A DNA stretch of 8,539 bases from Desulfobulbaceae bacterium (GTDB lineage Bacteria > Desulfobacterota > Desulfobulbia > Desulfobulbales > Desulfobulbaceae), in NCBI GenBank assembly GCA_003508005.1, contig DNUE01000091.1:126-8664 (forward strand). The letters run 5' to 3'. The notes under the pieces are model-generated. The model saw only the letters and a list, made by a program, of their open reading frames with translations, ran no database searches and was not told the origin of the DNA. Numbering within the stretch: position 1 is the stretch's first letter; every line of letters starts with the position of its first letter. This document shows, in pieces, positions 1 to 5,687 of the stretch. The translations under genes and the position numbers were made by a program.

Positions 1-392
<392 letters not shown>

Positions 393-442
393 ACCTGCTC
401 CTTTGAGAATGGGGTGTGTCTCGCCTGAATTTTAGAGACGCT

Positions 443-471
443 ATTCTAAACCCCATCCTTATTTTTGTCAC
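443..471 (-). promoter_or_regulatory. Predicted sigma70-type promoter of carB
   Basis: On the minus strand the sequence reads GTGACA (466-471), a 17-base spacer, then TAGAAT (443-448). Each hexamer matches five of six consensus positions and the spacing is ideal. Transcription would start near 436, giving a leader of about 45 bases before the carB ATG. That leader contains a short GTCTC/GAGAC inverted repeat (418-422 and 435-439). Assignment is by motif only. Confidence 0.55.
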
Positions 472-837
472 CCAAGGACTGCAGGGCCACCTTGCCTGCC
501 CTTCTGCTTTTGTGTCCTTCTGCAAGTTCGCATAAGGGGCGGAGCACTCTCGCTTCATGTACCGGGAATAGGGAGAAGACTGGAAAATGGTGCGACTATT
601 TGCGGCGGCTTTGCCCGGACCAAACAACTCGGGGGCAGAACAGCAGGATGTAAACGTAACCATCCAGAGCGGCGACGTGAATGCTGACTTGTGCAAGAAT
701 CAGAATGCAGGTTTTCCAGATAATAATAATCAAAATGTGATGGTAACGTTTATTATATTTTCCATTTGTGAATTTGGTGCAGGTTGAGAGCGGTTGCGGT
801 AAAATGGCCTTCCCTTGCTTTAGCAGGAGAATAAACA
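472..837. other. Intergenic region with no supported gene
   Basis: This stretch lies between the carB promoter and a small ORF at 838. Short open frames exist on both strands, but none has a convincing ribosome-binding site together with a recognisable protein. The part from about 690 to 780 is clearly AT-richer than its flanks. I see no RNA gene, CRISPR array or insertion-sequence end. The only coding-type signal is AGGAG (about 823-829), which belongs to the ORF at 838. Confidence 0.5.
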
Positions 838-930
838 ATGTCAACGATCCATCGCGTCCCGGAAACCCAGAAAAAGAATATGCTGTCCCGGGGATTCCAT
901 TTCTTGCGCTTGATTCCCCACTCTTTTTGA
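838..930 (+). CDS. Small ORF, possibly the detached signal-peptide start of a broken secreted-protein gene
   Basis: A 30-codon frame starts at ATG 838 behind a good Shine-Dalgarno (AGGAG, nine or so bases upstream) and ends at TGA 928. The peptide starts MSTIHRVPETQKKNM and ends SRGFHFLRLIPHSF. It has a basic N-terminal part and then the beginning of a hydrophobic run, as a secretory signal peptide would. The stop falls right after a run of five T. Reading on in the neighbouring frame from that run gives LFLIDLSERSQA, a plausible end to a signal peptide. I therefore read it as the 5' fragment of a frameshifted gene (see the ORF at 974). The alternative is a genuine leader peptide. No homologue is recognised. 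Confidence 0.35.
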   Translation: MSTIHRVPETQKKNMLSRGFHFLRLIPHSF

Positions 931-973
931 TCGACCTATCTGAACGCAGCCAAGCCGGTCAAAAAAAGAGCGC

Positions 974-1378
974 TTGCCGGTGGTCCCTTTTTTTCTGACT
1001 GCCGTATTGCTGGTATCGGCCATGATCATCCTTACCCCCATCCTGTCGCGGGCAGAGACGCATGTAATTTCCAACGCCCCCCTGGTTCCGGACGGCCCCG
1101 TGGATGGCAGCACCGCCGAGACCGTTTTCGATGTTACCGGTGATGGCCTAGCCAGGGTGGTCAACGGCCCCCTGAATCCCGCCGGCCCCGTGGATGGCAG
1201 CACCGCCACCGCATCATTCAACGTTACCCCGGCCATGGTATCGGCGGGGGCAGCGCTTCTGTCTGGGCAATTGCGAATTACCTTCTCCAAATCGAGCGGG
1301 ACCTGCCCTGGTCCCGGCGGGGGCGACGACTGGGCCGAGGAGGTGAGTTTCTGGCTCACCCGTCCTCCAGGTCAATGA
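974..1378 (+). CDS. Hypothetical secreted protein with duplicated 30-residue motif; probably a gene fragment
   Basis: The frame opens with TTG at 974 and encodes 134 residues. There is no good ribosome-binding site, so the start is doubtful; GTG 980 and ATG 1022 are alternatives. The N-terminus has a hydrophobic segment (FFLTAVLLVSAMIIL) and a probable signal-peptidase site after SRA, so the product would be exported. The mature part is beta-rich and holds a tandem 30-residue duplication (PDGPVDGSTAETVFDV and PAGPVDGSTATASFNV), then GDDWAEEVSFWLTRPPG. That last block recalls the beta-sandwich (P-type) modules of secreted proteins, but this is only a resemblance. The sequence stops exactly where such a module would continue. 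The frame-0 reading from 1371 continues with VNELVCGAERGN to a stop at 1440. With the upstream fragment at 838, this suggests a frameshifted or decaying gene. Function unknown. Confidence 0.45.
   Translation: MPVVPFFLTAVLLVSAMIILTPILSRAETHVISNAPLVPDGPVDGSTAETVFDVTGDGLARVVNGPLNPAGPVDGSTATASFNVTPAMVSAGAALLSGQLRITFSKSSGTCPGPGGGDDWAEEVSFWLTRPPGQ
1093..1207 (+). repeat. Pair of perfect 25-bp direct repeats, 90 bp apart
   Basis: Bases 1093-1117 and 1183-1207 are identical over 25 bases (beginning CGGCCCCGTGG, ending CAGCACCGCC). The offset of exactly 90 bases keeps the reading frame and encodes GPVDGSTA twice. It is best explained as an internal tandem duplication inside the coding sequence. The DNA between the copies has diverged, while the 25-bp core has not. 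Confidence 0.8.
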
Positions 1379-1544
1379 GCTCGTTTGCGGAGCAGAGCGT
1401 GGAAACAGGCAGGCACAAACTGGCCATCCCGGTGGGCTGTAGGGTGTCTGCGGCGGGGTAGTTTGTTACGTGGAGTTACGATATATCTCAAGTTCGTTTC
1501 CTTCCAGGCATCTTGAGATTGCCGGTTGCCATACCAACCCCTGT

Positions 1545-1573
1545 TTGACTAATTTTTCTCCGAATCGTATACT
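1545..1573 (+). promoter_or_regulatory. Predicted sigma70-type promoter for the lipoprotein genes
   Basis: TTGACT (1545-1550), a 17-base spacer, and TATACT (1568-1573) give a near-consensus promoter in AT-rich DNA. The start would be near 1580, about 200 bases before the first lipoprotein gene. It is the only strong promoter match upstream of that gene. Confidence 0.5.
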
Positions 1574-1670
1574 TGAATTATGAGATACAGAGTGTCTAGT
1601 GCTATACCGTTGAAGCGCTCTCTTCTTTCATTTCTTTAGTGGCAGAATGGACATTTAAGAAATGGTTCAT

Positions 1671-1702
1671 GGAAACAACGCTATAGTTTCCCCCTCTTTT
1701 TT
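1671..1702 (+). terminator. Weak terminator- or attenuator-like hairpin in the lipoprotein leader
   Basis: A perfect six-pair stem (GGAAAC/GTTTCC, nine-base loop) is followed after CCCTC by six T. The stem is short and the T run starts five bases downstream of it, so it is a poor intrinsic terminator. Its position inside the predicted leader would suit an attenuator, but no competing fold is evident. Confidence 0.2.
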
Positions 1703-1785
1703 ATTGCTGGATACCACTTCAAGAAAGTTCATCAGGCAATATTCTGCGAGAAATGTTGTCCATTAGTTACTATAGGTGCAACTCC

Positions 1786-2244
1786 ATGACCATACAAGCT
1801 TATCAGATGAATATTAGAATCCTTGCGATTCCAACATTGTGCGTTTTGCTTTTGTTGACGAGTTGTATCATGATTCCGATACCCACACCAGAAAGCAAAA
1901 TTCTTGCTGGAAAACCGGTAACTGATGAGCAACTCGACTTCCTGAACCTGAACCCGACGAAACAGGAAGTGATGGAAAGGTTGGGAAACCCAAGTTTCAT
2001 CTGGGAAGATAAGCGTATTTTTACTTATAATTGGGATATGCGCCAAGGAATTCTCATCTGGGCTGTTGGAGCAATGACTGCGTCCGGAGGTGCTGCCGGA
2101 GGTGGAGGAGTAGAAGACATACCAAAGCACTACCTTCTGCTCATCCAATTCGATGAGCAGGAGCAGGTAATGCGCTGGGAGCGAGCGACGCGGCCTTTGT
2201 ACCAGACATACATAGACTTCCTGCAAGATTGGGCATTGCCCTGA
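1786..2244 (+). CDS. BamE/SmpA-like lipoprotein
   Basis: The product is a probable outer-membrane or periplasm-facing lipoprotein of 152 residues. The N-terminus is MTIQAYQMNIR followed by a hydrophobic core and a lipobox LTSC (Cys27), the expected site of lipidation and signal-peptidase II cleavage. Residues about 56-82 read NPTKQEVMERLGNPSFIWED and then RIFTYNW. This is the helix-turn-strand pattern (xxEVxxxLGxPxxxxEDxxxxYxW) of the SmpA/BamE/OmlA fold, and HYLLLIQFDEQEQVMRWE (about 115-132) fits the later strands. Between them sits an unusual glycine/alanine-rich hydrophobic stretch (residues 89-109). ATG 1786 is chosen because AGGTG (1774-1778) lies seven bases upstream; ATG 1753 and ATG 1807 also stay in frame. 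The classical BamE works in outer-membrane protein assembly, but this protein is more likely a paralogue of unknown role. It is probably co-transcribed with the lipoprotein gene that follows. Confidence 0.75.
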   Translation: MTIQAYQMNIRILAIPTLCVLLLLTSCIMIPIPTPESKILAGKPVTDEQLDFLNLNPTKQEVMERLGNPSFIWEDKRIFTYNWDMRQGILIWAVGAMTASGGAAGGGGVEDIPKHYLLLIQFDEQEQVMRWERATRPLYQTYIDFLQDWALP

Positions 2245-2279
2245 AGATTTTCACCTCTGAAGGCGAAGGACGAACATAC

Positions 2280-3539
2280 GTGAGCAGGATGCCCCCTCAG
2301 ACGATTCCCTCATCAACGTATTCCACAGTTGCGGGACGAAGTGTTGATCGCCCTCGATCGTTACGAGATGGATTGCAGAGAATCACTTTCCTGTTTGCCC
2401 TCCTCCTCAATCTTTCAGGTTGCGTTACACTGGTAGGCGGTTTATCTGAACAAGAGTTGGCCGCGGTCAATGCGGGAGAAGCGACAATCGTTCTGTTACG
2501 TGTAGAATGCACGGCAGGTGGTCAACCGTGCGAACCCTTAGAAAATGTTACCTTTGGGTTGGGGACTTTTCAAACCGCAGGTGCCCTCAACCAAATAACA
2601 ACTCGGACTTTGTCGCAAGAATCGGCTCGCATGGGATGGACCTTCTTTGTCCTCGAGCCAGGCCTCTATTATCTTGCATTTCTTACACCTCGGCAAACTG
2701 ATATGAGTACCTATGAGAAAATGTTGCAGGATTGCCCTCGTTGGAAAATTGACATACCCAAGAATATTAAGTTGCTGTATGTAGGCACATTACTGCTTGA
2801 AGGTGAGGGAATTAAGCCGCTATTTGGGGGCAAAGACAAGTGGCGTTTGGCGTCTATAAAAAACATGACAGTACAGGACGATCATGAATTCGCAGTCAAA
2901 CTCCAGGGTGAATATTTTGCCGATCTTGGCCCGGTCAATACTGCACTGATGCAGGGCTGGCAACAAGGCGATCCTATTATTCTCCGGTCGCCCGAGAAAC
3001 ACGAGAAGTCGCCCATACCCCAAAAATGGCGCGTTAACAAATTTGAACAGCGCGTTGACATCGAGCCCGATGTGACACCGCGCGATCCAGGCCTCCCGCG
3101 GCAATCCCGGGTCCAGAGCACGGACCTCCGCAAGGGATCAGGATTTAAACGAACTGCCGCCTTTGGGATTTCAATGGGCCGGATCAGCCTGGACCGGACC
3201 GTACGGGAACTGGTGTCGACCATGATCGAGACGAAGTCTGACGAGATCCTTGGCCGACAAGGCGGGTCGCAACCGGAAGAGATCGCCTGCGAGATCCGGA
3301 CCTTCGAAATCGCCACACCGGCAACGCTCCTGTACTGGGATGTGAATACGAACATTGAATTACTGCTGCGCGTGCGCGGGCAGGAGCGGTCGGTATCGGC
3401 AATGGCAACCGAACGGACGTACATATGGCCTTCGGAAGAGATGATCACCCGCGTTGTCAATGAGGCGCTGCGACAGGCGGAAGAGAAATCCGGACAGGCG
3501 CTGCAGGAGCTGCTCGCCTTGCCGCGCGTAACAGATTGA
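2280..3539 (+). CDS. Hypothetical two-domain lipoprotein
   Basis: The product is about 419 residues and is exported and lipidated. After a long basic N-region (RSLRDGLQR) comes a hydrophobic core and the lipobox LSGC (Cys48 from this start). An N-terminal domain (about 60-235) holds aromatic, beta-rich sequence such as WTFFVLEPGLYYLAFLTP and IKLLYVGTLLLEGEG. A proline- and charge-rich linker follows (about 240-295). A C-terminal domain (about 295-405) has IELLLRVRGQERSVSAMATE, then RTYIWPSEEMITRVVNEALR. This last pattern resembles C-terminal regions of YajG-type lipoproteins, but I cannot name the family. GTG 2280 is preferred because AAGGA (2266-2270) lies nine bases upstream; TTG 2229 (overlapping the previous gene by 16 bases) and ATG 2289 are alternatives. 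The DNA is AT-richer before about 2950 and GC-richer after it. Tight spacing suggests an operon with the BamE-like gene. Function unknown. Confidence 0.75.
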   Translation: MSRMPPQTIPSSTYSTVAGRSVDRPRSLRDGLQRITFLFALLLNLSGCVTLVGGLSEQELAAVNAGEATIVLLRVECTAGGQPCEPLENVTFGLGTFQTAGALNQITTRTLSQESARMGWTFFVLEPGLYYLAFLTPRQTDMSTYEKMLQDCPRWKIDIPKNIKLLYVGTLLLEGEGIKPLFGGKDKWRLASIKNMTVQDDHEFAVKLQGEYFADLGPVNTALMQGWQQGDPIILRSPEKHEKSPIPQKWRVNKFEQRVDIEPDVTPRDPGLPRQSRVQSTDLRKGSGFKRTAAFGISMGRISLDRTVRELVSTMIETKSDEILGRQGGSQPEEIACEIRTFEIATPATLLYWDVNTNIELLLRVRGQERSVSAMATERTYIWPSEEMITRVVNEALRQAEEKSGQALQELLALPRVTD

Positions 3540-3635
3540 TTCTGCGAGCATCTCCTTCTGCCAAGGATGTTCCCTGCCACTGAACGATATATCTTCAGCT
3601 CCAATTGAGATTGCCAGCAGATTCATCCTGTCATT
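3540..3635. other. Intergenic stretch after the lipoprotein genes
   Basis: There is no gene and no clear intrinsic terminator. The one visible hairpin (CAT-CCTT/AAGG-ATG near 3550-3572) has no following T run. The stretch ends at the promoter of the riboswitch-controlled transcript. Confidence 0.4.
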
Positions 3636-3664
3636 TTGACTTTCGTCATGTTGAAAGCTATAAT
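3636..3664 (+). promoter_or_regulatory. Near-consensus sigma70 promoter upstream of the riboswitch
   Basis: TTGACT (3636-3641), exactly 17 bases, then TATAAT (3659-3664). Five of six -35 positions and all six -10 positions match consensus. Transcription should begin near 3671, about 20 bases before the first helix of the aptamer, so the riboswitch lies entirely within the leader. Such a strong promoter fits a gene whose expression is set mainly by a downstream terminator switch. Confidence 0.8.
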
Positions 3665-3690
3665 AATTTAATCTTTCAAGAAATATGTAT

Positions 3691-3773
3691 TAAACGAAGA
3701 TAAAGCCAAACCTGTCGTAAGGCAGGGACGGAAAGCCACGGGTCTGAACAGGATAGCCGGGTTGCCTTGTTTA
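3691..3773 (+). promoter_or_regulatory. GEMM-I (cyclic di-GMP-I class) riboswitch aptamer
   Basis: The leader carries the GEMM-I signature: AAACC at 3708-3712, a six-pair hairpin CCUGUC/GGCAGG (3711-3716, 3721-3726) closed by a GUAA tetraloop, then GACGGAAAGCC (3727-3737), a second hairpin ending in AUAGCC, and GGGUUGCC (3759-3766). An outer helix can form between 3691-3699 (UAAACGAAG, one bulged G) and 3766-3773 (CUUGUUUA). The middle A of GGAAAGCC (A3733) is the expected base stacked between the two purines of the ligand, and C3765 matches the other pocket contact. Known GEMM-I RNAs bind cyclic di-GMP, and a Geobacter subclass (GEMM-Ib) binds 3',3'-cGAMP. The discriminating base would be G3705 or C3706 depending on alignment, so the ligand is not settled. 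It sits about 50 bases before the SBBP propeller gene and should control it. Confidence 0.93.
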
Positions 3774-3796
3774 TAAGGTAATCCGGCTTTTTGTTT
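3755..3796 (+). terminator. Intrinsic terminator forming the riboswitch expression platform
   Basis: Bases 3755-3768 (AGCCGGGTTGCCTT) pair along their full length with 3775-3788 (AAGGTAATCCGGCT): 14 pairs including two G-U, with a six-base loop, followed by TTTTTGTTT. The 5' arm uses the last strand of the aptamer's second hairpin, the GGGUUGCC core and part of the outer helix, so aptamer and terminator cannot coexist. Ligand binding should therefore favour read-through, predicting an ON switch. Confidence 0.88.
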
Positions 3797-3825
3797 AAAG
3801 CATTGCCAGGAAACGAGGTGTTTCA

Positions 3826-5583
3826 ATGCAAATACCCGGCCGCTCATACAGCTTTATTCGACATGGATTCCTCCTGCTGATACTTGCATTGTATCTGCCC
3901 AATGTTCTGCAAATCACACCTGTTCAAGCCGCAGATGGCGGTTTCAGTTGGGCCAAGGCCATGGGCGGGGCTTCATCCGGAGGCGGGGAAGACATTTTCG
4001 TAGACACCTCCGGCAACGTCTACACTACTGGTACCTTCGAGGGGTCAGCTGATTTCGATCCTGGACCGGGAACGTTCTACCTGTCCAGCTTGAGTATTCG
4101 GGATATTTTCATCAGCAAACTGGACAGCAGCGGCAACTTTCTCTGGGCCAAGGCTATAGGTGGGTATATAGATTATCCATCTAGAAATCCTAGCATTTCA
4201 GTAGACCCCTCAGGCAACATTTACGTCACCAGCGTGTTCGGAGGCACTGTCGACTTTGATCCTGGAGCAGGGAGGTTCTACCTGACCAGTGCAGGTTACT
4301 CAGATATTTTTATCCTCAAGTTGAACAACAGCGGCAACTTTGTCTGGGCCAGGTCCATGGGCGGGGCTGAATACGATAGCGCATCCGGCATATCTGCAAA
4401 TACTTCCGGCAATGTTTATACCACCGGTAATTTTTTTGGTACCGTTGACTTTGATCCCGGCCCGGGAACGTTCAATCTGACCAGCAGTGCAAACGAATAC
4501 GATATGTTCATAAGCAAGCTGGACAGTGACGGCAACTTTGTCTGGGCCAAGGCCACAAGCCCGGGTTCATCCGACATCTGCCTAGACGCTTCCGGCAATG
4601 TATATACTACCGGTTGCTTTAACGGCACTGTCGATTTTGACGCCGGTGCTGATACGTTCTTCCTGACCAGTGCGGGTGGAGGGGACATTTTTATCAGCAA
4701 ACTGGACAGCAACGGCGACTTTATCTGGGCCAAGGCCTTGGGCGGTGCAACAAACGATTGTGGGTACGATATCACCGTAGACACCTCCGGCAACGTGTAC
4801 ACCAGCGGCATTTTCCAGGAATCTGAAGCCTTCGTCCCCGGGGCATGGACAAATTTGGGTATACATTGGGATATCTTTGTCAGCAAACTGGACAATGCCG
4901 GGAATGTAGTTTGGTTCAAGGTCGTTAGTGGGATGGGTTCAACAGATTTATATCCAGGTGGAATTTCCGTCGATACCTCTGGCAACGTGTATACCACCGG
5001 CTTTTTCGCAAACACCTTCGACTTTGATCCTGGCGACGGAACGTTCCACCTGACCAGTGCGGGTGAATCGGATATGTATATCAGCAAACTGGACAGCAGC
5101 GGCAACTTTGTCTGGGCCAAGGCCATAGGTGGGCCTTTATCGGATGGGGCATCCGGCATCACTATCGACTCCTCCGGCAATATTTATGCAACCGGCGCTT
5201 TTACCGGTACCGTCGACTTTGACCCCGGTCCGGGAACCTTCAACCTGACCAGTGCCGGTGGCTATGGGGATATTTTCGTTCTTAGCCTGAACCAAAGGAG
5301 TACGCTTACCGTATCGTTGCCGGGAAATGGTCTTGGCAGTGTAGCAAGTTCACCAGCAGGGATCAATTGCGGTTCCGACTGCAGCGAGACTTACAATTAC
5401 GGGACCCCAGTCACTTTAACAGCAACGGCGAGTCCTGACTCAATTTTCTCAGGTTGGTCCGGAGCATGTTCCGGGAGCGGATCATGCACAATACAAATGG
5501 ACAGACATCAGTCTGTATCTGCATATTTTGCCAAACCAGTCATGCCCCCTATCTATAAATTACTCTTAGATCGGGAACCCTAA
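3826..5583 (+). CDS. Secreted SBBP-type seven-bladed beta-propeller protein with InlB-B-repeat-like C-terminal domain
   Basis: The protein has 585 residues and is exported by a signal peptide (basic start, hydrophobic core FLLLILALYL, cleavage near VQA at 33-36). Residues about 40-490 are seven repeats of roughly 60 residues with the pattern VDTSGNVYTTG, then GTVDFDPGPGTFNLTSAG, DIFISKLD and SGNFVWAKAIGG, typical of SBBP beta-propellers. The last repeat lacks its WAKAIGG strand, and the N-terminus supplies FSWAKAMGG, which is the classic circular closure. Repeat 5 is degenerate (FVPGAWTNLGIHW replaces the FDPG block). Residues about 493-568 (LTVSLPGNGLGSV, NCGSDC, FSGWSGACSGSGSC, VSAYFAK) form a divergent InlB B-repeat-like domain with four cysteines, likely two disulfides. 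The tail is short (PVMPPIYKLLLDREP) and has no anchor. GAGGTG (3815-3820) precedes the ATG by five bases. A GEMM-I riboswitch directly upstream implies second-messenger control; a surface or matrix role is inference. Confidence 0.9.
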   Translation: MQIPGRSYSFIRHGFLLLILALYLPNVLQITPVQAADGGFSWAKAMGGASSGGGEDIFVDTSGNVYTTGTFEGSADFDPGPGTFYLSSLSIRDIFISKLDSSGNFLWAKAIGGYIDYPSRNPSISVDPSGNIYVTSVFGGTVDFDPGAGRFYLTSAGYSDIFILKLNNSGNFVWARSMGGAEYDSASGISANTSGNVYTTGNFFGTVDFDPGPGTFNLTSSANEYDMFISKLDSDGNFVWAKATSPGSSDICLDASGNVYTTGCFNGTVDFDAGADTFFLTSAGGGDIFISKLDSNGDFIWAKALGGATNDCGYDITVDTSGNVYTSGIFQESEAFVPGAWTNLGIHWDIFVSKLDNAGNVVWFKVVSGMGSTDLYPGGISVDTSGNVYTTGFFANTFDFDPGDGTFHLTSAGESDMYISKLDSSGNFVWAKAIGGPLSDGASGITIDSSGNIYATGAFTGTVDFDPGPGTFNLTSAGGYGDIFVLSLNQRSTLTVSLPGNGLGSVASSPAGINCGSDCSETYNYGTPVTLTATASPDSIFSGWSGACSGSGSCTIQMDRHQSVSAYFAKPVMPPIYKLLLDREP

Positions 5584-5687
5584 TGTTCTCCCGTTTGTCG
5601 GGCTTGATTTTTAGTTAGTGCCCAGTTGCGAAAACTCTCTGTTAACGTAGATCAAAATTTTTTCTTGGAGGGCGCAGGCATAAGGAA
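5584..5687 (+). other. Short gap between SBBP and Kelch genes
   Basis: The 104-base gap holds only a weak four-pair hairpin CCCG/CGGG (5590-5593, 5599-5602) followed by CTTGATTTTT, and no good promoter. GGAGGG (5667-5672) and AAGGA (5682-5686) lie before the Kelch start; the first is rather far from it and the second very close. No second riboswitch is visible. Partial termination with read-through from the SBBP gene is possible. Confidence 0.35.

Larger units (their letters stand above)
1379..1785 (+). other. Non-coding leader region upstream of lipoprotein genes
   Basis: No gene is supported here. From about 1450 the DNA is AT-rich and carries a promoter (1545-1573, separate entry) and three perfect inverted repeats. 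The first is ATCTCAAG/CTTGAGAT (1485-1492 and 1512-1519), just upstream of the promoter. The second is CATTTCTT/AAGAAATG (1629-1636 and 1657-1664). The third is GGAAAC/GTTTCC (1671-1676 and 1686-1691), followed by six T at 1697-1702. The last two lie in the predicted transcript, which would have a leader of roughly 200 bases before the first lipoprotein start. No known riboswitch consensus is recognised. Confidence 0.45.

Noticed and set aside
587..787. 66-codon plus-strand ORF in the region upstream of 838
   Set aside because: Possible GGGAG lies too far upstream, the C-terminal half is low-complexity (NNN, Q) from AT-rich DNA, and no family is recognised. It is more likely a chance frame.
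393..1785. Mobile element or insertion-sequence remnant in the decayed region
   Set aside because: No transposase motif, terminal inverted repeats or target-site duplication could be found.
2882..3604. 240-codon minus-strand ORF opposite the second lipoprotein gene
   Set aside because: It is antisense to a coherent lipoprotein gene and is rich in S and R, as expected for the reverse of a GC-rich gene. No initiation signal or recognisable motif.
4416..5180. 254-codon minus-strand ORF opposite the SBBP gene
   Set aside because: Its repeats (LPLLSSLL, PVVYTLPEVS) are exact reverse readings of the SBBP repeats, so it is a shadow of the repeat structure.
5590..5612. CCCG/CGGG hairpin after the SBBP gene as an intrinsic terminator
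   Set aside because: A four-pair stem with an interrupted T run is insufficient support.
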